This document shows, piece by piece, positions 1 through 11,034 of a stretch of DNA of 64,000 bases (its first letter is position 1; each line of letters starts with the position of its first letter). Origin of the DNA: Lathyrus oleraceus (taxonomy: Eukaryota > Streptophyta > Magnoliopsida > Fabales > Fabaceae); contig NC_066584.1 in the NCBI RefSeq assembly GCF_024323335.1, forward strand, positions 428,243,319 through 428,307,318, written 5' to 3'. Made by a program: the position numbers and the translations under genes. A model generated the notes under the pieces. The model was not told the origin of the DNA. It made no database searches and saw nothing but the letters and a program-made list of their open reading frames with translations.

Positions 1-830
1 AATGTCCCAATGACTTACATGGCCTTCAAAGCATATTTTGACCTTGGTCCTTGAATCAAACTTGTAGAGGGCAACACATATGACAATGTGAAAAAAGAAT
101 CAGTTTCATATGTTGAAAATGGAAGAAGTTATGATCCTTGAAAGTTGGGGAAAAACCACTTGAAGATATGTCAAATTTAACTAAGTCCACAAATGACCTA
201 TAATGTCTCCAAATTTTTGATGATCCTCCAACCATAATTGGCTCTTGTCATGTAAAGATAAGTTGTAAAGGATGTTAATCAGAGTCATATGAAAAATTGG
301 GCATTCAAAAATGTTGAGAATTGAAGGAGTTGTGATCCTTGGAACCTTGACCTCAAAATGTTGACTTTTAGGTCAAACCACTTGAAACAAGCTTGTGTAT
401 TTGGACCTTTCTTGCATTTAAAAGCACATGGGTGATCATATGAACTAAAGATAAGGTTTCCTTCATTGCCTCTTAATTATATTGCTCAAAGCTTGAAGTT
501 GCTTGTTGAAGAAGGCATGGATATAAACACATGAACCTTTGACTTTTCTTGAGAAGTAAGCCATAGAACTTTGAGATGTTCTTGATTTGAAAAGCTCTAC
601 CCGCACAATAAACTCAAGGGAAATAAGACATATTTCTGGTATTTTATCTAGTGGTTAGATAAGAAATGAATCAAATAAACACAAAAGTAAAACATCAAAT
701 GGTGCTTGGTGATCCATGCAAGAAGCAAACCCAAAGATAGATAAGGGGAAGGATCAAAATGTGACATTGTTTGTATGCAAAAAATGCAAATGATATGTGG
801 GATCTTAGGGTTAAAAATTAGTGCATGACA
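1..830 (-). repeat. Ogre-type LTR, 5' part (5' LTR or solo LTR), cut by window start
   Basis: Read on the minus strand, this begins TGTCATGCACTAATTTTTAA at 830 and follows the start of the Ogre-1 LTR (17577 onward): same opening, same order of the 'phrases' about a fifth of a kb apart (for example the repeated 'gacattataggtcat' block). The LTR start faces right, and coding sequence of a LINE, not a polypurine tract, lies beyond 830. The element body, if any, must therefore lie to the left of the window, making this a 5' LTR or a solo LTR. The first five bases of the flank, actat (831-835), are the expected target duplication. Confidence 0.8.
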
Positions 831-2318
831 ACTATCAGTGGAGGAAACTTTTAAATTAGAGGAAGACGTCACTTATGAAGATATCAAATGAGCAGTGTGA
901 GATGATGATGGTGAAAAGAGCCCAAGACCAAACATATACAATTTTGGTTTCTTAAATAAGTGTTGGAAAACTCTAAAAGATGACTTAGTGATGTTTGTTA
1001 ATGATTTCCACAAGAATGCGAAACTCTGTATGGCCATAACTAATTCCTTTCTAGAACTTATACCAAATATTTAAAACGCACAAGAATTAGGAAAGTATAG
1101 ACCAATTTTCTTAGTTGACCTCCTTTATAAGATAATATCTTAGATCCTAGCCTTAAGATTGAAGAGAGTGCTGGGAAAACTAGTTTCAAAATAGCCAAAG
1201 AGCTTTTGTACCAGGAAGAAAAATATTAGATGAAGTAGTTATGGTGAATGAAATCCTAGATTTGGAAAAGAGAGAGAGGAGAGAGTGTTTGATGTTAAAG
1301 GTGGACTTTGAAAAATCATGTGACTATATATGTATCTTAGAACTACCTGAGGTACATGTTGAAAAAAGTAGAGTTTCAAGAGAAAAGGATGTTGTGGATG
1401 AAGGCATGGATATATGATAGTACCTTTTTAGTATTGGTGAATGGAAGCCCAACCAATTATTTCAAGGGGAAGCAAAAGTTTGAGGCAATGGGGCCCTTTG
1501 TCCCCATTCTTATTTACTTTAGAAGTAGAGGGATTTGCATGTATGGTGAAGAAAGCAACAAAGATAGGAGAATTTAAGAGATTCATGGTTAATGAACAAG
1601 TGGAATTACCAAATACTCCAGTTGGTAGATGATACAATATTGGTAGGGGAAAGCTCATGGAACAATCTTTGGTTCATCAAGGAAATAATGAAAGGCTTTG
1701 AATTAGTATGAGGGTTGAGATTAAACTTATGTAAAAGTAATCTCTATGGCTTAAACGTAAAAGAGAACTTCATGGAGGGAGCCTCCCATTTCTTATCATG
1801 TCTCTTGGGTACCATCCATTTTAACTTGTTTGGCATACCAGTAGGCTCCAACCCTAAATGAAGATCCACATGGAGACTAATCATAAAAAAAAACTGCCAT
1901 ATTGGAAAGGGAAATTCTTATCAATTGGTGGAAGGATCACTCTTTTGAAATCAACTCTAAACAATATCCCTATATACTTTCTTTCATTTTTCAAAGCACC
2001 TAGGTAGGTCCTGAAAGAAATAAAAAAAATCCATAGTAATTTCCTGTGGCATGTAACTGAAGAAAAGAAAGGAACCAAGTGGGCAAAATGGCTAGATGTA
2101 TGTAAAGAAACAAAAAAAAAATGAGGATTAGAAGTTAAAAATGTTGAAGCATTCAACTTATAGTTAATGTGTAAATGGAATTGGAGATTGTTAATTGAAT
2201 AAAATGAAATATCAAAGAGGAAATAAGTAGTCCATATGGTGGAGGGATATTAAATTGTTATGCAGTAAGTTTATGAGGTATTAAAATTGGTTCATAGATA
2301 ACATATCATGCAAGGTTG
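831..2318 (+). pseudogene. L1-type LINE reverse transcriptase remnant
   Basis: Translation with several frame changes gives a plant L1 LINE RT in order: a stretch reading DGEKSPRPNIYNFGF (about 908-955), then LGKYRPI with 'LVDLLYKII' (about 1088-1140), a VDFEKS block (about 1300-1320), the polymerase motif as LVDD (1622-1633, normally F/Y-x-DD), and the downstream PIYFLSFFKAPR and NFLWH blocks (about 1965-2055). Many stops and frameshifts make it dead. The reading begins directly at the LTR edge (830/831) and runs to the chromovirus edge (2318), so both elements landed inside it. No endonuclease domain or poly(A) end is present in this part. It appears to be the oldest layer of the window. 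Confidence 0.8.
2314..2318. repeat. Target site duplication, left copy (Tekay element)
   Basis: ggttg here and gcttg at 42426-42430 flank the chromovirus with one mismatch. LINE coding sequence continues across the join if one copy is removed, which supports a single insertion. Confidence 0.6.
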
Positions 2319-4913
2319 TGTAACACCCTGAGTTTTAAACAGAGTATTTTGTTTAATTATAGGTGTATTTTCTTCATTATACTTGAATTTTGATGCTTTT
2401 CGGTGGGTAAGAGTATTTTAGTAATTTAATAATTACCAGGGGTTATAAAATTGGATAGCAGAAAAAATAAAATAGAGTTATTAAGGCTATTATAAATAAT
2501 TTGATAAATTTAATCATTTTGTGATAGGTTGAGAGAGTAGGAAAATTAAGGAAATTAGATTAAATAGTTATTTGAATTAAATATTTATTTAAATTAAATA
2601 TTTATTTGATTTAAATAATAAATTATGAAATATTGAGACTAGGGGGAGAAATTAGAGTTTCTAATAAAATTGAAGGGTTAAGTTATAGTAATGAAGTGTT
2701 GTGGGTAAAATTGAGAAATTGATGAAATATAATAGGTTATTTAAATAGAAAAAATTGGGATTTAGAGAAAATTGATACATAGAGAATTCGGAGAAACAGA
2801 AAATGACTGCTAGGAAACCATAAGGAAAACTCAAGAAAGGAGAAGATGCAACTTAACCAGAGATTATGAAATTCTAAGATAATGGGGGGAAATTGTCTTA
2901 TTGATGACTGATTTAGGCAGCTAGGATGGTGAGGGTTCCTTACATTCCCCATCAAGATCTTGGTGTAATGCAGTTTTCCCTAGTTTCGTATGAATTGTGT
3001 AATTCTGGCCAAATAAAGTTTGAACAAAACCTTATGGGCATAACCGATGAATTGTTTTTGTTGGTTTAAGCGTGATTTCTGTGAGACCAAAAAAGGGGAT
3101 TTGGGATAAATCCACTATGGTCTTTGATGTGTTGTTGTTTATAAGTTTACAACTTTTGGTTGATTATGATGATATTGTATATATTTTGATATATGTCGTT
3201 TGATCCTATTTTACAGCTGTAGTTTCCCTCAAGGAAATTCGAGCGACTCTATTTGGGTCGTTTGGTATCCCAAATGTTTATGTCTGAAGAACCGTATGTG
3301 TTTCCCTAATTTTTCCAGAACCATTTCCAATTTTTCCAAAAATTTCTCAAATCCAATAAAACTATTTTTTTCAAAAATCAGACATTATTCATAAAAAATA
3401 AGAATTCAAAAAATTCAAAGTCATGACTTTATAAGAAGTTAAAAATCAGTTCAGAGGGGCGGAGATATAGCAGGGGGTGGCCGGTTGCGTCGAAAGCGAC
3501 CGTCGTAGCTGTGATGCAGCGACGTCAAATGGGCTATGCGCGACAGAGCTGCAGCAGCGACCAATGGTTTCGTGTGAAAGTCCTACAAAAATGATGGATG
3601 GCGAACGGAGGCGGCCATCAACATTTTTCAGTCGTTTCAGGCGTTTTTTGAGTTCGTACATGTTTGGCAGTTTTTCGAGTTCGGGAATCTTTCGATGATG
3701 TTTTATGCAACTTTTGTTGTCAGAACCCTTTTGGTAACCTTAGGGTTACTTTTGGGCAATTTGAGTCAAATTTTTGCCTGTTATGCTTAATAGAGTTATC
3801 ACCTGTGAACTTTTAACTTTAGAGCACTTTGAATAATTTAGAGTAACTTTGGGGTACTCTAGAGTTATTTTTGAGAATTGAGAGTATTCGAGATGTTTTG
3901 AGTTTCCTTGAGAATTTTTGATGAGTTGAAAGTTTGGTTAATAAAACATCTTTACCCTTTTTGACGAAAAATAAATAATATTTTTAAACCATAATTCCGA
4001 GTATAGTAATCCAGAGGGATTGCAGTGACAACCTTAATAGATAATTTTGTATGATTAGTAATCCGAAAGGATTACAATAACGACATGTGATTGGCAACCT
4101 ATAGGTTCAGGAGTTGAACCTTCTGATGACGTTCTTTTGATGATGTTTATGATGACTATGAGGTTTATGATGTTGATGACGTTTATGATGTTATGATGTT
4201 GAGGATGTTTCATGCTTACATTGTACATGACCTTGCATGCATTTTTTTTAGAGTTAGGTAGGACTTCGGTCCAGTGATGGCCTGGTTCAAAGAGGGGTTG
4301 TGTCGGTCTCACATCTAGAGAGGGACACGGTTCAAGAGGAAGTAGAGATATGGGTAAATCAGTAACATATCTCTGATCCTAAACAGCCGGTACCACATAC
4401 ATTTTTTATGAGGAGTTGCTAGCATTAACATTTGCATCATTATTTGACTTTGATCGTGCTTTTGGTGTGAATGATATACTTACGAATTCGTTATTACCAT
4501 CATGTTGCTAAAATTCACCGTTAACATTTGTAAGATGTATTCTCACCCCTTTCTTGTTTACTTTGTTAGCTTTGTGCAAATTGATGTACAGATACTCAAC
4601 AAGAGTAGTCACTTGTGAGTGGAAGACTACCTTTGAGCTTTCTTCTTTCATTTTTATTTATCACTTTTAGTTGGTTGTCATATGCTATGGTCTGTAATAC
4701 TAGGAATGAGAGCGTTATTTGATTTGGAGTTTCTTTTGAAGTTTCTTTTTGTCATTTAGTGGTTTCATATATTATTTGATTATTATGAGGATTATTTGCT
4801 TTTTTCGCTGCGTGTTTGAAAATATTTTTATGAAATGCATGATTTGTGTGGATTAGCTCCTAAATAGTATAATTTTCTCTTTTATATTAAGAGTCGGGAT
4901 TTAGGGTGTCACA
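2319..4913 (+). repeat. 5' LTR of the Tekay element
   Basis: Bounded by TGTAACACCC at 2319 and GTGTCACA at 4913, just before the primer site. It matches the 3' LTR (15740-17576 plus 41683-42425) through most of its length. It holds an ATGATG-rich tract near 4120-4215 and a GC-rich segment (about 3430-3640) that does not match its counterpart in the 3' LTR. Short open frames inside it (for example 3446-3661) are not conserved between the LTRs and are not genes. Confidence 0.88.
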
Positions 4914-4916
4914 TAG

Positions 4917-4932
4917 TGGTATCAGATCTTGG
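4917..4932 (+). other. Primer binding site, tRNA-iMet type
   Basis: TGGTATCAGATCTTGG starts three bases after the LTR end. The usual plant initiator-Met primer site begins TGGTATCAGAGC, so it carries one or two changes. Confidence 0.8.
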
Positions 4933-5061
4933 TTGGTTCGTCCTTCTAGGTTTTGTGATTTTTATCTGTTCTGTGGTATGCGACATATGTGTAAAATATT
5001 TTCGGTGCTCGTTTGATTTATTACCGCTTTCTAGCAAGAGTGCGATTGAAATTAGTAAGGG

Positions 5062-5317
5062 ATTAACTTCTACTTCTCTGAGATGGTTCATGTGTGGAGG
5101 GTTGACTCAGCGTACCGCTGATTGTAAGAGTGCAGGTTGTTGGATTAGACATTATAATTTCCTGATTTCGAAAAGGAAGATTCTAAGTTCATATCTGCTA
5201 GCAAAGTGGAAGAGTTCTTGAAAGATGAAGCCCAAGGGTTTGTGATGTTTGTTTCTTTAAAATTTAAATGTAAAGACACAATGGTTGATATGCCTATAGT
5301 GTGTGAGTTTCCAGATG
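5062..5317 (+). pseudogene. Chromovirus gag zinc-knuckle stub and protease-RT linker
   Basis: Between the primer site and the nested element only about 400 bp remain where gag and protease should be. At 5084-5125 the translation WFMCGGLTQRTADC fits the CX2CX4HX4C knuckle with the first Cys changed to Trp and the His to Gln. From 5200 it reads KVEEFLKDEAQGF and later MPIVCEFPDVF, the linker just before RT in Tekay elements. The reading stops at 5317-5323 where the nested Tat element begins, and resumes at 13079 with SVSPLGAPMLLVKKK. Roughly 50-60 linker codons are missing between the two points. Confidence 0.7.
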
Positions 5318-5846
5318 TGTTTTAAGTCAAGGAGAGCCTAAAATGAATGGTTGGAGTATCTGTTATGTGTGTTTGTCTCGTTTTTTTTCCTGTCCCTTAC
5401 CCTCAAAACATCCTCATATTTATAGGTCTCCATCTCCTTTCCCGACCATGCTTTACTCTTCATATTCTTCATAAATACCTCTTCAATAATGTTTGTCGTC
5501 CTTATAATTTCCATGTAACATTTGCTTCTTCACTAAGTAGAACTCCCCTACCATAATGTATCATCCTGTAACTGTATCTTATGACCCTTCAGATGACATC
5601 TTAACCTTGTCATCGGATCCGACCTCCACCAACCAGATTATTCCCGATTTATAGGAACTCGGCTCCGTTTTGTTTATTTTGATATCCTAACCAGATTTTG
5701 GTTAGTGGATGACATCTCGACTATTCGGTCTGCTAACCTCACCATACTCGGTTGTCATGTCAACTCATCCTTAAACAATTCATGTACTCGAATAGGCTTC
5801 GTCGATCTCATACCTCGATTGGTCAAATAATTTTCCAGGATGTACA
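5318..5846 (-). repeat. 3' LTR of the Tat-lineage element, end truncated
   Basis: Matches 12546-13076 base for base apart from scattered changes. It lacks the last ~36 bp that the other LTR has (12510-12545), so the element's 3' end is deleted. The right edge TGTACA at 5841-5846 equals 13071-13076. Confidence 0.82.
5415..5425 (-). promoter_or_regulatory. LTR TATA box (Tat element, 3' LTR)
   Basis: Minus strand CTATAAATATG; the same motif is at 12642-12652 in the 5' LTR. It is likely the Pol II core promoter of the LTR. Confidence 0.55.
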
Positions 5847-5862
5847 TAAGCCCTCCCGAGCA
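5847..5862 (-). other. Polypurine tract of the Tat-lineage element
   Basis: On the minus strand the bases just before the 3' LTR read CGGGAGGGCTTA, a purine-rich run in the place where plus-strand DNA synthesis is primed. Confidence 0.5.
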
Positions 5863-6222
5863 TGAGATCTAAAAGGTTTAAATGTTCAAACAAAAGAAGC
5901 CCGAAAATTTAGTTTTTAAGTTTTCTCCAATCCACTTACGTTGTGACGTGTTTTTCAATCATAACAACGTATCTTCACCAGGTTCTCTCCCTCCTTAGTA
6001 ATAATGACTTTTTATGGTAATTTGATCCCTCTCAATGATCTGAAGCACTTCATACTTTTTAAGTCCCTTTAAGAAGATTCCTCGTAATTAAGGTCATCTC
6101 TTTGTCTTCTGGCTCCTCGTTCACTTGAATAAATCTTTCTCTTTTCTAAGCAACCCTCATAGTTCTCGTTCGTTCTTCAAGATCAGGTATATTTTCTTTT
6201 TGCTTATGCATTCTTTTACTCA

Positions 6223-8166
6223 ATGACCATTGTTGACGCATGTGACAAGAATACCAAACCATTAAGAACCTTGAGTGCCCGCAAAATAAAAGATCTTAAG
6301 GATTTTTATGTGAGAGGATGTAGAGATACTCTAACCCAGGATGACTTTGATCATATTGTAAAGGATGCCGAACATATTTCTACATCTTTTAGCGATTCTG
6401 ATTCTGACTATTCTTCATCATGTTCATCAGTAAAGGTGCTGATGGAGACTATGGAGTCACTTGATCAAGAGGTAATGAGTTATGATCATAGCTCTATTAA
6501 CGAGGTAGAGATAGCTAAACTTCGGTCTTTGAAGAATGTATCTTCTACTAGGAACAGAGACAATGTTATTTTAGAGCCTTGTATCCCAGGGGAGTGTGTT
6601 TGCATAGCTCGTCCTAGGGGAGTAAAAGATGAATATTTCCATGTCTACACGGGGGTATTGGAAGATTTTAATATTCACATCCCCTTTGCCGATTTTGAAT
6701 CTGATATACTAAAAACCCTGAATGTCGCCCCTTCTAAACTTCAGCCCATTAGTTGGGGGTTTATAAAGGCTTTCGAAACAGTTTGCGAGGCTATAGATAT
6801 AGAGATCACCATAGACTTATTTTTTCTCTTTTTTTGAAATCAAAGGTGTTGAAAAGGGTGGATGGGTGACCATTAGTGTCCTTCCTGATAAGAGTCTTCT
6901 TCAAGCTTATACCACAAACTATAAAGGTTTCAAAGACCGATTTCTTTGAATTAGGTATGGACCGAGATATCCTCAAGTAATATATGTGCTAGACGTATCG
7001 TTTTCCTATCTATTGGACCCGGAATCCTCTTTTGATATTTGAATTTGACTTTGATAAATTAAATGACTAAGAGGTTAGATCTTTGGCCATATTAGATTCC
7101 TTTCATATGATGAAGGTTTAGGATCTATTGTCTCTACCTGAAAACCAAATTCTTTATTTCTTGGATAATGATCATTTATTTGTCTTTAGGAAAAATGACT
7201 GACATATCTGTGAAGGAACAAAAAAAACTGATGTTGGAAGCCCGGGTAATAAGGAGAGTAATCAGTCAAAATGCTGCTAAATCAGACTTGTCCGGTTTAG
7301 AAACCCGATTACTGGAGAAAAGAAAGGCAACCCCAAACAAAGCAACCCCAATGTCTCGGGGCCTCAACCTTCGACTCTTTCTCTATCGAAGAGTTTTCGT
7401 CTGAGTTCTCCAAAGAAGATGAAAACTTTGATGAGTGATGAGGTATCCGGGGCCGATTGGGAAATTTCATCTTTGACGTGTGGGACGGGTGGGAGTGACT
7501 AAACTAGGTCACCCAATGAATTCAAATTCTGGAGTAACAGTTTTGACGAATTGAAATTCCTTTACGATCATCTGAATGCCACGAAAGACGTGAATAGGGT
7601 AAAGCCCATAGGACGACAAAAACTAAATTAAAACATTGATTCTTATCTGATGATATGTGTTATTTTAATCTGCAGGTTGTTTGAAGCTAGGGATGACTGC
7701 GAGTAGAATGAGATAAAAATAAACCAAGAGATCAATCAATTGACGGAGCAACAGAAAGTGCTAGCCATTAGATTATCCGACTTGGAGAAGCAGTTATTGG
7801 AAGAGAAGACTAGGAGGGAGAAATCAGAGGCTATAATTCAAGAGTTAAAATCCACTGTTAACAAAAAGTCTGAGGAAATGAAATCACTTCAAGGTTCAAA
7901 TGTCCCATTGCAAATATCTTTACAAAAATCCCAAAATTGACATTCTCGACGCAGGCAATGCTTCCTTTGATAGGGAAAAGGCTTAAGTGTTATGTCTATA
8001 TCCCGATCATGACTTGTTTGAGATGGACTTCTTCAAAGTTGTGATTAATGGTAATCTTGTGGATATGGAAGAGGCTGAGCCTTCTCCAACTGACGATCCA
8101 ATCCAGGAAGACATTGTTGCTGTCAGTAACCCTGATGCTAGGGGTGAGGATAAAGATGAAGAGTAG
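6223..8166 (+). pseudogene. Antisense accessory ORF, putative gypsy-type transposon domain (Transposase_28-like)
   Basis: This runs opposite to the element carrying it. The first frame (6223-6837) has an acidic, Ser-rich stretch, then FNIHIPFADFESDILKTL and a block reading WGFIKAFETVCEA, the wording I associate with the plant 'putative gypsy type transposon' family (Pfam Transposase_28). Homology continues in a shifted frame (6838-7040: GGWVTISVLPD, YKGFKDRFFE). Later pieces are 7168-7404, a coiled-coil stretch at 7740-7940 (LSDLEKQLLEEKTRREKSEA), and an acidic C-terminus read to a stop at 8164-8166 (DDPIQEDIVAVSNPD). A pyrimidine tract ending in ctgcag near 7675 looks like a splice acceptor, so some frame breaks may be introns rather than damage. 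The protein's function is unknown; frameshifts in the first domain make it probably dead. Confidence 0.6.
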
Positions 8167-8829
8167 TTTTTAGTCATCCATTTTGTAATGTTTTCAGGAT
8201 GTTGGTTTTTCCTTTTTGTTTTGTATCTGGGTCCTGTTATGGCCTGCACCATGACATTTCATATTTTGTTCAATGTTTAATGATTTCCCTTATCTTTTAC
8301 CACTATTTTTCTGAGATGGTTTTTACGGAAGCTCTAAGTTCTTACAAAGTTTTATGAATGCATGACTTATTCCAAAGCTTTTCAGGAGCTAATTTATGTA
8401 TTTCTATTTTGATAAACTAGTAGGAGGTTTTAAGGGGGATGTATGCATGTCATGGATTACTTTTAAAATTTAGATTGATGGGTCTGAGACCTTACCGAGC
8501 ATGACCACATATTTCACCTTACAACGACTTATGATTTCAAAGATTCTGGAGAATCCTATAGGGCCTGTGATATGGAAAATTCAGAGAGCGCATGTAAAAT
8601 TTAGATTATAGAAAATAGAGGATTGTTGGACAGAGAAATCAGGAAGCCCTACTGAGATCTTATCTTGCTGATGTCCCTGAACTCGGTGAGTTCTAGATAT
8701 GGATAATGTAGAGAGCCCCAGTGAGCTAGGCCTTAATGTTTTAAAGGTTCTTACTAATTCTTGAACAAACTGGCCAGTTCCGAGTATATCATGTTAGACA
8801 TTTGACCAATGATAAGTTAACCACACCAC
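8167..8829. other. Non-coding stretch after the antisense ORF
   Basis: No coding or repeat structure seen. It is AT-rich and leads into the 77-bp tandem array; it is probably the untranslated 3' region of the Tat element. Confidence 0.5.
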
Positions 8830-9675
8830 TTAAAGTCAAAGGTTTGTTAACTTACTTAACTCGACTGAAGTCGATTATGCTAGAGGCTTCAAGTTTCTTG
8901 GACTTCATTTAGGCCATAGGTTTTGTTAAACGTTACCCGATCAAAGCTGTTTATGCCAGAGTCTTCGAGTTGCCTAAACTTCATTTAGGCCAGAGGTTTC
9001 AATTTTACTTAGCCCGACCGAAGCCGATTGTGCCAGAGGCTTCAAGTTGCATGGATTTCATTTAGGATAGAGGTTTCAATTTTACTTAGCCTAGCCGAAG
9101 CCGATTATGTTAGAGGCTTCAAGTTGCTTGGACTTAAGTTAGGATAGAGGTTTCAATTTTACTTAGTCCGACCGAAGCCGATTATGCCAGAGGCTTCAAG
9201 TTGCCTGAACTTCATTTAGGCCAGAGGTTTCAATTTTACTTAGTCCGACTGAAGTCGATTATGCCAGAGGCTTCAAGTTGCTTGGACTTAAGTTAGGCCA
9301 TAGGTTTTATTAAACGTCACCTGACCGAAGCCGATTATGCCAGAGGCTTCAAGTTGCATGGACTTCATTTAGGCTAGAGGTTTCAACTTTACTTAGCTCG
9401 GCCGAAGCCGATTATGCCAGAGGCTTCGAGTAGCCTGAACTTCATTTAGGCCAGAGCTTTCAATTTTACTTAGTCCAACTGAAGTCGATTATGCCAGAGG
9501 CTTCAAGTTGCTTGGACTTTAGTTAGGCCAAAGGTTTTATTAAACGTTACCCGACTGAAGCCGATTATGCCAGAGGTTTCAAGTTGCCTGGACTTCAATT
9601 AGGCTAGAGGTTTCAACTTTACTTAGCTCGGTCGAAGCCGATTATGCCAAAGGCTTCGAGTTGGTTGGACTTATA
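8830..9675. repeat. 77-bp tandem repeat array, about 11 units
   Basis: The block CCGATTATGCCAGAGGCTTC recurs at a regular step of 77-78 bp (for example 9024, 9101, 9178, 9255), with a second block CTTCATTTAGGCCAGAGG in each unit. Units differ by several substitutions. The array lies between the integrase remnant and the antisense ORF, in the 3' untranslated region, where Tat-lineage elements are known to hold tandem repeats. Confidence 0.9.
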
Positions 9676-9829
9676 TTACATGCTTTACACGGTACATTTC
9701 TTTAACTATGGGTGATTGGTTAAAAACCCTTGCTCATGCAAGGGACAAAAGTGCATTCCCGTAATTTTTAAATTTATGATATTTATTACATAAACTAGTT
9801 ACGATAAAACTAAAGACCAATTACAATCC

Positions 9830-10400
9830 AGGTCCCATATATTCCAATATCCTATACTTCTTCCAACTTTTAAGCCTCATTATTCATCCTCTGATTGGTA
9901 CGAAAAGAACCTTCCCCATGCGGGGTTAGCCCATCTTTTTTCTTGAAGTCTACCACATTACTTATCATCAGACTTTCGATATGAGACCCCATTTTCCTGA
10001 TATTGAACCTTTTGGTAATCCTTAGTGTGACTGCCTTATTATCTAGGCCTACCGAGCTAATTCCTTCATTAAAAGTATGACATCCCCAAATCGACATGCT
10101 GATCTAGACCAGAATCATTATATCGGCTTCACCAACCATTGCTAAAGGATTCCCCCAAGTAGTCAAATGCGGTGTAATATGGTAGGGTCACTAACTTTCA
10201 TACATGTTCCCGGTCCATATCTTTCTGATCCTTCCTTGCTCCTTGCTTATTCTGGATAATATGTTTTTGTTCGTTGCCTCTAACGTTTCCCATCTAGTGA
10301 AGTGATTGATATCCGCTACTAGAAACTTTGTTTGTTTGACTACTCTGTTTACATAACCTTCATGGTGTGCTAAAAAGTTCAGGTACGAGAGGGTGGTGCC
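9830..10400 (-). pseudogene. Integrase remnants of the Tat-lineage element
   Basis: On the minus strand near 10345-10290 the translation reads KFLVADINHFTRW, like the first catalytic block of the Tat integrase core (usually DYFTKW). From about 9985 to 9830 it reads KKKDGLTPHGEGSFRT and then NNEA-KLEEV, like the integrase C-terminus (GKL-PNWEGP-R ... GAYKLEE). The core between them, with the second Asp and the Glu, is missing. RT and RNase H, expected between protease and integrase, are absent, so a large internal deletion removed most of pol. Confidence 0.55.
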
Positions 10401-10476
10401 CTATGTTTAATTAGACTCCAATTCTTCCATCTTCATCCTTTTATATCTGATTGGCATTAATTTGAGTTGTGTGAGT

Positions 10477-11034
10477 TTATCGGATGCCATTTTGTATCTT
10501 TCCTGTATTATCCCTGTTTGTTAGCTGGTTTTTTGATAGCTCTTCTCTCGGATCGATATCGACTAAGTTTACTTTTAACCGATCATCGTTAATTGGTTCG
10601 TCAACATGAACCCTCCTTTTGAGTCTTAGACTATATTTATAATATTTCCTTGTCATTCCTTGATGATATTTCACTATTCCAACCAAACTGTCTTCTAAAG
10701 GATACTTTAACGTAAGATATAGGGTGGACAACTCCGCCTCCAAAGCATTGAACGAGGGCCTACCAATAATAATGTTATATGGGGACACAACATTGACAAT
10801 TAGATACCTTACCTGGATACTTTTCACATGGTCTCTGCCTCCAAAGGTTGTCATTATGGGAAAATATCCTAGCACTTGTACGTGCTCTCCAGAGAATGCC
10901 ACCAAGGCACCTTTAAATGGTAGTAGCTCGGCGGTATCGAAAATTATCCCCTTGAATGCATCTGAATATAAAATATCTATAGAAATTTTAGGGTTTACCA
11001 ATACTCGTTTTACGCTTCAGTCGCGAATTTGAAC
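10477..11034 (-). pseudogene. Retroviral-type aspartic protease of the Tat-lineage element
   Basis: Minus-strand reading from about 11030: VLVNPKISIDILYSDAF, then VAFSGEHVQVLGYF, VRYLIVNVVSPYNIIIGRP and TLYLTLKYP. These match the Tat protease in order. In the family the active site is Asp-Thr/Pro-Gly-Ser within VDxGSS; here Asp is Asn and Gly-Ser are changed to Lys-Ile, so the active site is lost. It follows gag on the same strand. The reading ends at 10477. Confidence 0.72.

Noticed and set aside
3446..3698. GC-rich open frames on both strands in the Tekay LTR (also 16779-17063)
   Set aside because: The GC-rich segments have no similar protein in the other LTR and no recognisable domain; LTRs are non-coding.
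8830..9675. CRISPR-like regular spacing
   Set aside because: Repeats are diverged and contiguous, without unique spacers; the sequence is eukaryotic transposon DNA.
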